This document shows, one piece after another, positions 55,270-63,198 of a stretch of 64,000 bases of DNA. Positions within the stretch are counted from its first letter, which is position 1. Each line of letters begins with the position of its first letter. The notes beneath the pieces are model-generated. The model worked only from the letters and a program-made list of their open reading frames with translations. It was not told where the DNA came from and made no database searches. Origin of the DNA: Streptomyces violaceoruber (GTDB lineage Bacteria > Actinomycetota > Actinomycetes > Streptomycetales > Streptomycetaceae); the NCBI RefSeq assembly GCF_033406955.1, contig NZ_CP137734.1, forward strand, positions 2,790,001 to 2,854,000, given 5' to 3'. Made by a program: the position numbers and the translations under genes.

Positions 55270-56238
55270 ATGCGTGCACTTCTCGTGGTCAATCCGGCGG
55301 CAACCACCACGAGTGCGCGCACGCGCGACGTGCTGATCCACGCGCTCGCGAGCGAGATGAAGCTGGAAGCGGTCACCACCGAGTACCGCGGCCACGCGCG
55401 CGACCTCGGCCGGCAGGCGGCACAGAGCGACGACATCGACCTGGTGGTGGCCCTCGGCGGCGACGGCACGGTGAACGAGGTCGTCAACGGCCTGCTGCAC
55501 GCGGGCCCCGACCCGGACCACCTGCCCGGTCTCGCGGTGGTCCCGGGCGGTAGCACCAACGTCTTCGCCCGCGCCCTCGGCCTGCCCAACCACGCGGTGG
55601 AGGCCACCGGAGCCCTGCTGGACGCCCTGCGCGAGGGCAGCGAGCGGACCGTCGGCCTCGGGCTGGCGTCGGGTACGCCCGGTTCGGAGGACGAAGCGGT
55701 TCCGGCCCGCTGGTTCACCTTCAACGCCGGTCTGGGGTTCGACGCCGGGGTGGTCGGCCGTGTCGAGCAGCACCGCGAGCGCGGCAGGAAGTCCACGCAC
55801 GCCCTCTACGTCCGCCAGGTGGTGCGTCAGCTCATCGGCGAGCCGCACCGCCGCAGCGGGACGATCACTCTGGAGCGGGCGGGCGAGGACCCGGTCACCG
55901 ATCTGGTCCTGTCCATAGTTTCGAACACCTGCCCCTGGACGTTCCTCGGGAACCGCCCGATCTACGCCTCTCCCGAGGCGTCGTTCGACACCGCCCTCGA
56001 CGTGTTCGGCCTGAGCCGGCTGTCGACGGCCGCGGTTGCCCGGTATGGCACCCAGTTGCTCACTTCGTCCCCCGAGCGCGGGCCGCGAGGCCGCCACGCG
56101 GTCTCCCTGCACGATCTGACCGAGTTCACCTTGCATTCGAAGGTGCCCCTGCCCCTTCAGATGGACGGTGACCACCTGGGGTTGCGGACCAGCGTGACGT
56201 TCACAGGCGTACGCCGTGCACTGCGTGTGATTGTGTGA
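55270..56238 (+). CDS. Diacylglycerol-kinase-family lipid kinase
   Basis: 322 residues. DAGK catalytic domain with VVNPAATTT, VALGGDGTVNEVVNGL and VVPGGSTNVFARALGLP, and the C-terminal DGDHLG motif. Lipid substrate could be diacylglycerol or sphingosine-like. ATG 55270 has no clear ribosome site. Upstream of wblE by about 320 bases. Confidence 0.92.
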   Translation: MRALLVVNPAATTTSARTRDVLIHALASEMKLEAVTTEYRGHARDLGRQAAQSDDIDLVVALGGDGTVNEVVNGLLHAGPDPDHLPGLAVVPGGSTNVFARALGLPNHAVEATGALLDALREGSERTVGLGLASGTPGSEDEAVPARWFTFNAGLGFDAGVVGRVEQHRERGRKSTHALYVRQVVRQLIGEPHRRSGTITLERAGEDPVTDLVLSIVSNTCPWTFLGNRPIYASPEASFDTALDVFGLSRLSTAAVARYGTQLLTSSPERGPRGRHAVSLHDLTEFTLHSKVPLPLQMDGDHLGLRTSVTFTGVRRALRVIV

Positions 56239-56558
56239 GCAGAAGGGGCGAAAGTCCTTTCACTCGAACGTTTAGACCAGGATCCACCCCATGGAAGTAC
56301 GGCTGTGACCTAGTCGACACCGAAGAATCAAAAAAAACTTTCCGGAAGGGGTTGTATCCGTCGCCGAGGTTTGCGAGTCTCTTCTTGGCGATCGGGACAG
56401 CCCGCAGGACCGGCATCCACAGATCACCGGAACCCCTCTTCAAACCACAGGACCACGCCAGCGAACCTGGCGGTAGGCCCTTCCCTTGTTGAGGGATTCG
56501 TGAAAGCGTTCACATTCACAAGCATCCCAGCATGTAATACCAAGGAGAGGTAGCAGCC
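56239..56558. other. 320-base leader of wblE
   Basis: Contains an AAAAAAAA run near 56330, the CRP-like site at 56499-56514 and an AAGGAGAGG ribosome site before wblE. No gene is supported. Confidence 0.7.
56499..56514. promoter_or_regulatory. CRP-like site upstream of wblE
   Basis: CGTGA, six bases, TCACA: one difference from TGTGA-N6-TCACA. The mycobacterial orthologue whiB1 is controlled by Crp, so this is a likely functional parallel. It is centred about 52 bases before the ATG. Confidence 0.6.
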
Positions 56559-56816
56559 ATGGACTGGCGTCACCGCGCCGTTTGCCGCGAGGAAGACCCC
56601 GAGCTCTTCTTCCCCATCGGCAACACCGGTCCCGCGCTGCTGCAGATCGAGGAAGCCAAGGCCGTCTGCCGTCGCTGCCCCGTCATGGAGCAGTGCCTGC
56701 AGTGGGCGCTCGAGTCCGGCCAGGACTCCGGCGTCTGGGGTGGTCTCAGCGAGGACGAGCGCCGCGCAATGAAGCGCCGTGCCGCCCGCAACCGGGCTCG
56801 TCAGGCCTCCGCCTGA
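56559..56816 (+). CDS. wblE: WhiB-like Fe-S protein WblE (WhiB1 orthologue)
   Basis: 85 residues. Four cluster Cys at 9, 37, 40 and 46, the GVWGG turn, and a basic tail. Binds a 4Fe-4S cluster and modifies transcription through the housekeeping sigma factor. ATG 56559, AAGGAGAGG upstream. Next to the PdtaS-type kinase as whiB1 is next to pdtaS in mycobacteria. A terminator follows 122 bases after the stop. Confidence 0.96.
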   Translation: MDWRHRAVCREEDPELFFPIGNTGPALLQIEEAKAVCRRCPVMEQCLQWALESGQDSGVWGGLSEDERRAMKRRAARNRARQASA

Positions 56817-56938
56817 CAACCCACCCCTACTGACAGCCTCAGCTTGGCGGCGCGTACAGCGAGTACGCATCCCCCGCTCCCGAGCCGCAGCGCGCAGTAC
56901 CCCCGATGCGCATCGGACGATGTATCGCACGAGCACTG

Positions 56939-56969
56939 GCCTCGGACCTTCACCGGTCCGGGGCTTTTT
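56939..56969 (+). terminator. Rho-independent terminator for wblE
   Basis: GCCTCGGACC pairs with GGTCCGGGGC (one T-G pair), loop TTCACC, followed at once by TTTTT. Unusual for this GC-rich genome in having a T-run. Confidence 0.9.
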
Positions 56970-57064
56970 GCTTGCCCGCTTCCGGTGCCGCTCCCCCGGT
57001 TCCGCTTGTCGCGCTGCTTGTCGTTCCCTCGCGCTGCTTCTCGTCCCTCGTTCTGCTTCTCGCG

Positions 57065-58531
57065 CTACTTCTCGGCGGGCACCGGGATGTCGAGGATCAC
57101 GCGGCACCCGCGCTCCGCCGCCTGGACCATGTCGAAGGCGCCGCCCAGCTCGCCCTCGACCAGGGTGCGGACGATCTGCAGGCCGAGGTTGCCGGAGCGG
57201 TGCGGGTCGAAGTCCTCGGGCAGGCCGACCCCGTCGTCCTGGACGGTGACCAGCAGCCGGGCCTCCTTGGTCGTGCCGCCGCGGACCGCCGAGACCTCGA
57301 CCGTGCCGGTGTCGCCGTCCCGGAAGCCGTGCTCCAGGGCGTTCTGCAGCACCTCGGTCAGCACCATGGACAGCGGGGTGGCGACCTCGGCGTCGAGGAT
57401 GCCGAAGCGTCCGGTGCGCCGGCCGGTGACCTTGCCCGGCGAGATCTCCGCCACCATCGCCAGCACGCGGTCGGCGATCTCGTCGAACTCCACGCGCTCG
57501 TCCAGGTTCTGGGAGAGCGTCTCGTGCACGATCGCGATCGAGCCGACCCGGCGCACGGCCTCCTCCAGCGCCTCGCGGCCCCGGTCGGACTCGATGCGCC
57601 GGGCCTGCAGACGCAGCAGGGCCGCCACCGTCTGGAGGTTGTTCTTCACCCGGTGGTGGATCTCCCGGATGGTGGCGTCCTTGGTGATCAATTCGCGCTC
57701 ACGACGGCGCAGTTCCGTCACGTCGCGCAGGAGGACCAGCGAACCGATGCGGGTGCCCTTGGGTTTGAGCGGGATGGCGCGGAACTGGATCACCCCGTCG
57801 TGCGCCTCGATCTCGAACTCGCGCGGCGCCCAGCCGCTGGCCACCTTGGCGAGCGCCTCGTCCACCGGTCCGCGGGAGGGGGCGAGTTCCGCGGTGGTGC
57901 GGCCGAGGTGATGGCCCACCAGGTCGGCGGCCAGGCCCATGCGGTGGTAGGCCGACAGCGCGTTCGGGGAGGCGTACTGGACGATGCCGTCGCCGTCCAC
58001 CCGGATCAGGCCGTCGCCGACGCGGGGCGAGGCGTCCATGTCGACCTGCTGGTTCTCGAACGGGAAGGCGCCGGCCGCGATCATCTGGGCGAGGTCGGAG
58101 GCGCTCTGCAGGTAGGTGAGCTCCAGCCGGCTCGGCGTACGCACCGTGAGCAGGTTGGTGTTGCGGGCGATGACCCCGAGGACGCGTCCCTGGCGGCGTA
58201 CGGGGATGGACTCGACGCGGACCGGGACCTCCTCGCGCCACTCGGGGTCGCCCTCGCGCACGATGCGGCCCTCGTCCAGGGCGGCGTCCAGCATGGGGCG
58301 CCGGCCGCGCGGGACGAGGTGGCCGACCATGTCGTCCTGGTACGAGGTGGGTCCGGTGTTGGGCCGCATCTGGGCGACGGAGACGTAGCGCGTGCCGTCG
58401 CGGGTGGGGACCCACAGAACCAGGTCGGCGAAGGAGAGGTCGGAGAGGAGCTGCCACTCCGAGACCAGCAGATGGAGCCACTCGAGGTCGGAGTCGTCGA
58501 GCGCGGTGTGCTGGCGTACGAGTTCGTTCAT
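57065..58531 (-). CDS. PdtaS-type cytoplasmic sensor histidine kinase
   Basis: 488 residues. Order: N-terminal GAF-like domain (LLVSEWQLLSDLSFADLVLWV, 1-150), PAS (about 165-270), HisKA_2 with phospho-His in EIHHRVKNNLQTVAALLRLQARR, and HATPase_c (QNALEHGFRDGD, DDGVGLP, GNLGLQI). No membrane helices. PdtaS signals to an ANTAR antiterminator (PdtaR). ATG 58531 matches the mycobacterial start. Adjacent and opposite to wblE, matching mycobacterial synteny. Partner PdtaR is not in this window. Confidence 0.92.
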   Translation of the reverse strand: MNELVRQHTALDDSDLEWLHLLVSEWQLLSDLSFADLVLWVPTRDGTRYVSVAQMRPNTGPTSYQDDMVGHLVPRGRRPMLDAALDEGRIVREGDPEWREEVPVRVESIPVRRQGRVLGVIARNTNLLTVRTPSRLELTYLQSASDLAQMIAAGAFPFENQQVDMDASPRVGDGLIRVDGDGIVQYASPNALSAYHRMGLAADLVGHHLGRTTAELAPSRGPVDEALAKVASGWAPREFEIEAHDGVIQFRAIPLKPKGTRIGSLVLLRDVTELRRRERELITKDATIREIHHRVKNNLQTVAALLRLQARRIESDRGREALEEAVRRVGSIAIVHETLSQNLDERVEFDEIADRVLAMVAEISPGKVTGRRTGRFGILDAEVATPLSMVLTEVLQNALEHGFRDGDTGTVEVSAVRGGTTKEARLLVTVQDDGVGLPEDFDPHRSGNLGLQIVRTLVEGELGGAFDMVQAAERGCRVILDIPVPAEK

Positions 58532-58967
58532 GGAGGGCACGGGGCCGAGCGTACCTGGCGGTACGGACAGCGCTCGAAACCAGCCACGCTCCACAGCGCC
58601 CTCCGCCTGCGAAGCAGCCGGCGAGACCCCCGGAAGCACCCGCGGGCCGCGGCGCCTGAGAGGGACCCTCAGCCCTCTCGGCACCGCAGCCCGGAGCAAC
58701 ATCGGCCGTGGGGTGTGCGGTCCCGGTCGGCCGAAGGATGAGGAGCCGGAGCAGTCAGGGCAGAGAGCACCGGTTCCTCGGTCCGTCCTCCTGTGCGGGG
58801 AGGGCGGAAGCCTGACGATCACCTTGCGTGATGAACACGGTCAGTTCCTCAGCAACCATTGTGGACTAGACCACTAACCGTGTCCATGCGGTGGACGTTG
58901 TTTGTTGTTGGTACGTGTGCCGACCGCACCGCCGTCCGGGCGGTGCCAGAAGCCTAACCCCGTTGGC
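58532..58967. other. 436-base intergenic region with a dre-like site
   Basis: TGTGGACTAGACCACT (58860-58875) matches 13 of 16 bases of the DasR consensus. A CGTACC-TGGC-GGTACG hairpin (58550-58566) lies near the kinase start. An ACACGGT / ACCGTGT pair (58835-58841, 58877-58883) flanks the dre-like site. No gene is supported. Confidence 0.6.
58860..58875. promoter_or_regulatory. Candidate DasR (dre) site
   Basis: TGTGGACTAGACCACT versus consensus ACTGGTCTAGACCACT: 13 of 16 match, with the full GACCACT half intact. It is 330 bases upstream of the PdtaS-type kinase, possibly too far to act. Confidence 0.4.
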
Positions 58968-59612
58968 TCAACCTCGGGGCCAGACCGCCAGGGCAATTTC
59001 CGCGAGCGCCTCCAGCTCCGCCCGGCGCGCCCCGTCGCGCGCCTGCTGGGACATGCCCTGGATCATCGCGCCGGTGTACCGGGCGAGCGCGGCGGCGTCC
59101 GTGTCCGGCGGCAGCACGCCCCCGTCCACGTCGGCGCCGATCCGGCTCTCGATGGCGGCGATGTTCGCGTTGCGCCGCTCCCGCAGGGACTCCTCCACCT
59201 CGGTGGTCGAGCAGTTGGCGGCCGCGTGGATGACGAGGCAGCCGTGCGGCCGGCCGGGGGCCGTGTACTCGGCGGCGGCCTCGCGCAGCATCCTCTCTAT
59301 GCCCGCACGCGCGGTCGGCTCCTCGGCGAGGGCGCGCTCGCCGAACGAGCCGTACCGCACCCCGTACTCCTGGACGACCTCCTCGAAGAGCGACCGCTTG
59401 TCGCCGAAGGCGGCGTAGAGGCTCGGGGCCCCGATGTCCATGACCCGCGTCAGGTCGGAGACGGACGTGGCCTCGTACCCGTGCTCCCAGAAGGCCAGCA
59501 GCGCCGCCTCCAGCGCCGTCGCCCGGTCGAAGGAGCGCGGGCGGCCGCGGCTCCTGGCCGCGCCGCTCCGAGCAGGCGCCCCGGACCGTTCACTCTTCTC
59601 ACCGCTCACCAT
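58968..59612 (-). CDS. TetR-family repressor
   Basis: 214 residues. N-terminal HTH (ALEAALLAFWEHGYEATSVSDLTRVMDIGAPSLYAAFGDKRSLFEEVV) and a ligand domain with a possible Cys sensor (CLVIHAAANCS). ATG 59612 is favoured over ATG 59621; a TATAAA hexamer just before it would give a near-leaderless mRNA. Divergent from the SDR gene, which it probably represses through TAGCGACCACTAG repeats. Confidence 0.9.
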   Translation of the reverse strand: MVSGEKSERSGAPARSGAARSRGRPRSFDRATALEAALLAFWEHGYEATSVSDLTRVMDIGAPSLYAAFGDKRSLFEEVVQEYGVRYGSFGERALAEEPTARAGIERMLREAAAEYTAPGRPHGCLVIHAAANCSTTEVEESLRERRNANIAAIESRIGADVDGGVLPPDTDAAALARYTGAMIQGMSQQARDGARRAELEALAEIALAVWPRG

Positions 59613-59625
59613 GGAGTGCATTTTA

Positions 59626-59686
59626 TAGCGACCACTAGAAAAAAGTCGCCGGACCGTTGTACGGTCATTTCTGTAGCGACCACTAG
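59626..59686. promoter_or_regulatory. Two direct TAGCGACCACTAG repeats with a palindrome between
   Basis: TAGCGACCACTAG at 59626-59638 and 59674-59686, 48 bases apart, each a loose palindrome. Between them GACCGT-TGT-ACGGTC (59652-59666). One copy overlaps the TetR promoter, the other lies 20 bases before the SDR gene. Confidence 0.8.
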
Positions 59687-59706
59687 CGAAATCAGGGGGC
59701 GTCGGA

Positions 59707-60459
59707 ATGGGCGTGCTTGCGGGCAGGACGGCACTCGTCACGGGAGCGAGCAGGGGCATCGGGCGGGGCATCGCGGAGCGGCTGGGCCGCGACGGCGCTC
59801 GGGTCGCGGTGCACTACGGGAGGAACGAGGCGGCGGCGAAGGAGACGGTCGCCGCGATCGAGGCCGGGGGCGGCTCGGCGTTCACGATCAGGGCCGACCT
59901 GGGCGCTCCGGGTGCCGCCGAGGCCTTGTGGGAGCAGTTCGACAGACACGCCGACGGGCTGGACGTGCTGGTGAACAACGCGGGGATCGGCAACACCCGC
60001 CCCATCGGGGAGATAGGGGAGGCGGAGTACGACGCGGTCTTCACGGTCAACGTGAAAGCACCGTTCTTCATCCTCAAGCACGGGATGGGGCGGCTGCGCG
60101 ACGGCGGCCGGGTCGTCAACATCTCGTCGGGCCTGGCCCGCACGGCGGTGATGCCGGACAACATGGCGTACGCGATGACGAAGGGCGCGCTGGACGTGTT
60201 CTCCCGCGACCTCTCCAAGGTGCTCGGCACCCGGGGCATCACGGTGAACTCGGTGGCGCCCGGCATCATCGACACGGACAACACGGCCGGGATGCTGCAC
60301 GGGAGCGAGGGCGGCTGGGAGCGGGCCGCGGCGTTCTCCGCTCTGGGCGGGGTGGGGACGGCGGCCGAGGTGGCCGACGTGGTCGCGTTCCTCGCCTCGC
60401 ACGGAGGCCGGTGGGTCACGGGCAGCTGGGTGGACGCCACGGGAGGTTCACTGACCTGA
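59707..60459 (+). CDS. Short-chain dehydrogenase/reductase
   Basis: 250 residues. Cofactor motif TGASRGIGRG, LVNNAGIG, catalytic Ser near 139-141, Tyr155 and Lys159 in YAMTK. 3-oxoacyl-ACP-reductase-like. Glycine after TGAS..., and the YGRN at the second strand end suggest NADP(H). ATG 59707, AGGGGGC eight bases upstream. Expected to respond to the TetR ligand; substrate unknown. Confidence 0.92.
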   Translation: MGVLAGRTALVTGASRGIGRGIAERLGRDGARVAVHYGRNEAAAKETVAAIEAGGGSAFTIRADLGAPGAAEALWEQFDRHADGLDVLVNNAGIGNTRPIGEIGEAEYDAVFTVNVKAPFFILKHGMGRLRDGGRVVNISSGLARTAVMPDNMAYAMTKGALDVFSRDLSKVLGTRGITVNSVAPGIIDTDNTAGMLHGSEGGWERAAAFSALGGVGTAAEVADVVAFLASHGGRWVTGSWVDATGGSLT

Positions 60460-60526
60460 CACCGCCGCCGGCACACCACCACTCGCCCGACCGTTTCAGC
60501 GCGACCGTGCGGCTCCGCTCTGTTAG

Positions 60527-60542
60527 ATTGGTCTAAACCACA
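60527..60542 (+). promoter_or_regulatory. DasR (dre) site upstream of nagB
   Basis: ATTGGTCTAAACCACA: the TGGTCTaaACCA core of the dre consensus. 51 bases before the nagB start. DasR is the GntR regulator of aminosugar use and is relieved by glucosamine-6-phosphate, the NagB substrate. Confidence 0.88.
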
Positions 60543-60593
60543 TAGCCAGTCCCGGGCCCCGGGTGAGTCCTCTCTTCGAAACGGCAGGCCAGC

Positions 60594-61379
60594 GTGGAAG
60601 TTGTCATCGTTCCCGATGCCAAGGCGGGCGGCGAACTCATAGCCGAAGCCATGGCACAGCTGCTCCGGCGCAAGCCCGACGCCCTGCTCGGGGTGGCCAC
60701 CGGCTCGACGCCGCTGCCCGTGTACGAGGCGCTGGCGGCCAAGGTGCGCTCGGGTGCCGTGGACACCGCGCAGGCACGGATCGCCCAGCTCGACGAATAC
60801 GTGGGGCTGCCCGCCGAGCACCCCGAGTCGTACCGCTCGGTGCTGCGGCGCGAGGTGCTCGAACCGCTGGGCATCGACATGGACGCGTTCATGGGCCCCG
60901 ACGGCACGGCCGCGGACGTGCAGGCCGCGTGCGAGGCCTACGACACGGCGCTGGGCGGGAGCGGCGGGGTCGACCTCCAGCTGCTGGGCATCGGCACGGA
61001 CGGGCACATCGGCTTCAACGAGCCGTGCTCCTCGCTCGCCTCGCGGACGCGGATCAAGACCCTGACCGAGCAGACCCGGATCGACAACGCGCGCTTCTTC
61101 GACGGTGACATCGAGCAGGTGCCGCACCACGTGATCACCCAGGGCATCGGCACCATCCTGGAGGCGCGGCACGTGGTGCTGCTCGCCACCGGTGAGGGCA
61201 AGGCCGACGCGGTCGCCGCGAGCGTCGAGGGTCCGGTCGCGGCCGTGTGCCCGGCCTCCGCCCTGCAACTGCACCCGCACGCCACGGTCGTCGTCGACGA
61301 GGCCGCCGCGTCCAAGCTCAAGCTCGCCGACTACTTCCGGCACACCTACGCCCACAAGCCGGACTGGCAGGGCATCTGA
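60594..61379 (+). CDS. nagB: Glucosamine-6-phosphate deaminase
   Basis: 261 residues; converts glucosamine-6-phosphate to fructose-6-phosphate and ammonia. Motifs GVATGSTPLPVYEAL, AQLDEYVGLP, LGIGTDGHIGFNEP, and the active-site ITQGIGTILEARHVVLLATGEGKA. GTG 60594. Ends at tandem hairpins. Works with the neighbouring NagZ-like hydrolase and the dasABC importer in chitin/GlcNAc use. Confidence 0.97.
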   Translation: MEVVIVPDAKAGGELIAEAMAQLLRRKPDALLGVATGSTPLPVYEALAAKVRSGAVDTAQARIAQLDEYVGLPAEHPESYRSVLRREVLEPLGIDMDAFMGPDGTAADVQAACEAYDTALGGSGGVDLQLLGIGTDGHIGFNEPCSSLASRTRIKTLTEQTRIDNARFFDGDIEQVPHHVITQGIGTILEARHVVLLATGEGKADAVAASVEGPVAAVCPASALQLHPHATVVVDEAAASKLKLADYFRHTYAHKPDWQGI

Positions 61380-61422
61380 GCTGTCCCGCCCCCGGTCCGC
61401 GGGGCGGACGCCCACGCGCGCG

Positions 61423-61460
61423 GAAGGCGCCGGATCCCGTCACAGGGCCCCGGCGCCTTC
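61423..61460. terminator. Hairpin terminator after nagB
   Basis: GAAGGCGCCGG and CCGGCGCCTTC, 11-bp stem, 16-base loop, 44 bases after the stop. Confidence 0.75.
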
Positions 61461-61648
61461 GTCGTACCCGCACCACCACCGGCACGGCGCCCGCGTCCCA
61501 GCCTCACCGCCCGGGGGGCACCAACCCCCGTGCCCGTACTCCCGTCGGCGCCGGCACTCGCCCCGCACCCGCCTGGCGACGGCCCGCCGCGCCCACCCTC
61601 CGGGCCCGCACGCCCGCCCTTGGCCGGAGCCCCGCGCGGCCCCGCATG

Positions 61649-61686
61649 CTGAAGGCGCCGGCCCGCCAAGGGACCGGCGCCTTCAG
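61649..61686. terminator. Hairpin terminator after the GH3 gene
   Basis: CTGAAGGCGCCGG and CCGGCGCCTTCAG, 13-bp perfect stem with a 12-base loop, 14 bases beyond the GH3 stop. Its GAAGGCGCCGG arm is the same as in the nagB hairpin. Confidence 0.85.
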
Positions 61687-61699
61687 CGACGGGTGATCG

Positions 61700-63190
61700 T
61701 CAGACGCCCGCGATGGCCTCCGCCGCCGCTCGGCCGCAGACGCGGGCCGCGCCGTGGGTGGCGAGGTGGACGGCGCCGCGGGGCTCCGCACGCGGGACGC
61801 CCATCTCGACGACGACCGTGTCGGGGCGGGCCGCGAGCAGGACGTCGAGGGCCGCCGCCATCCAGGGGTGGCGGTGCTCGTCGCGGACGACGGCGACGAT
61901 GCGCCGGGAGCCCGCCGCGGCCAGCGCCTCGCGGCCCGCGTCGGCCCCGTGGAAGCTGCCGGTCTCCGTGCCCGGGAGCAGACGGCCCAGCTCGGCCGCC
62001 ACGCCCCACGGGGTCTCGTCGCCGACCGCGATGTTCGCCACCGGGGTGAACGCGGCGACGTACGGTGCCTCGGTGAGCGGCGCGGGCTCCCCCGCGACGG
62101 TGACGCGCAGCGCACGGCGGGCCGCACGCAGGCCGACGTCGCCGTCCGCGGTGTCCGAAGCCCCGTCGGCGGGACGGTTCTCCGCCGCCCAGCGGGACAG
62201 GGACCGAACGCGTTCGGCCGCGTCGGCCAGGCGCTCCTCGGGCAGTTCGCCCGCGCGGACGGCCTCGACCAGCGCGTCGCCCAGCCGCCGTACGGTGCCC
62301 TCGTCGTGCAGGCCGCCGCCCACGCAGATCGCGTCGGCACCGGCGGCGATGGCCATGACGGTGCCGCGTTCGATGCCGTAGGTGCCGGCGATGGCCTTCA
62401 TCTCGATGCCGTCGGTGACGATGAGCCCGTCGTAGCCCAGCTCGCCGCGGAGCAGGTCGGTCAGGATGCGCCGGGACAACGTTGCCGGGAGCTCCGGGTC
62501 CAGGGCCGGGACCAGGATGTGGGCGCTCATCACCGCGCGGCTGCCGGCGGCGATGGCCGCGCGGAAGGGGACCAGGTCGCGTTCGGCCAGCACGTCCGCG
62601 CCCACGTCGATGCGCGGCATGGCGTGGTGGGAGTCGATGCCCGTGTCGCCGTGGCCCGGGAAGTGCTTGGCGGAGGTGGCCACGCCCGAGGACTGCATCC
62701 CGGTGATGTAGGCGGCGGTGTGCCGGGCGACCAGGTCGGTGTCGGAGCCGAAGGCGCGCACCCCGATCACCGGGTTGTCCGGGTTGGAGTTCACGTCGGC
62801 GGAGGGCGCCCAGTTGAAGTTGACGCCCGCGGCGGCGAGCCGGCGGCCCAGTTCCGCGGCCACCGCCCGGGTGAGCCCGACGTCGTCCACCGCCCCGAGG
62901 GCGTGGTTGCCGGGGAAGGAGGAACCGGTGCGCACCTCGAGCCGGGTGACGTCGCCGCCCTCCTCGTCGATCGCGACCAGCAGGTCCTCGCGCTCGGCGC
63001 GCAGCTGTGCGGTCAGGGCGGCCACCTGCTCGGGCGAGGTGACGTTGCGCCCGAACAGGGCGACGGACGCCAGCCCTTCGCCGATGCGGCGCAGCAGCCA
63101 GTCGGGGGCGGTGGTGCCGGCGAAGCCGGGCTGGAGGACGGCGAGCGCGTCGCGCGTGAGGGTGTCGGTGGCCCTGGCGAGGGTCGTCAT
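61700..63190 (-). CDS. Glycoside hydrolase family 3 (NagZ-like beta-N-acetylglucosaminidase)
   Basis: 496 residues. GH3 barrel with NagZ hallmarks KHFPGHGDTGIDSHHAMP (His176 and the Asp-His dyad) and VTDGIEM. Cleaves GlcNAc oligosaccharides or muropeptide sugars. No signal peptide, so cytoplasmic. ATG 63190 lies eight bases after the dasC stop: one operon with the importer. Length is above NagZ average because of a C-terminal alpha/beta domain. Confidence 0.95.
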   Translation of the reverse strand: MTTLARATDTLTRDALAVLQPGFAGTTAPDWLLRRIGEGLASVALFGRNVTSPEQVAALTAQLRAEREDLLVAIDEEGGDVTRLEVRTGSSFPGNHALGAVDDVGLTRAVAAELGRRLAAAGVNFNWAPSADVNSNPDNPVIGVRAFGSDTDLVARHTAAYITGMQSSGVATSAKHFPGHGDTGIDSHHAMPRIDVGADVLAERDLVPFRAAIAAGSRAVMSAHILVPALDPELPATLSRRILTDLLRGELGYDGLIVTDGIEMKAIAGTYGIERGTVMAIAAGADAICVGGGLHDEGTVRRLGDALVEAVRAGELPEERLADAAERVRSLSRWAAENRPADGASDTADGDVGLRAARRALRVTVAGEPAPLTEAPYVAAFTPVANIAVGDETPWGVAAELGRLLPGTETGSFHGADAGREALAAAGSRRIVAVVRDEHRHPWMAAALDVLLAARPDTVVVEMGVPRAEPRGAVHLATHGAARVCGRAAAEAIAGV

Positions 63191-63198
63191 CGGTGGTG

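Larger units (their letters stand above)
61380..61699. other. 320-base convergent intergenic region with two hairpins
   Basis: Between the nagB and GH3 stops, with the two terminator hairpins listed here. No gene is supported. Confidence 0.75.

Noticed and set aside
58392..58877. Plus-strand frame over the kinase start and its upstream region
   Set aside because: Overlaps the real kinase N terminus antisense, with biased composition.
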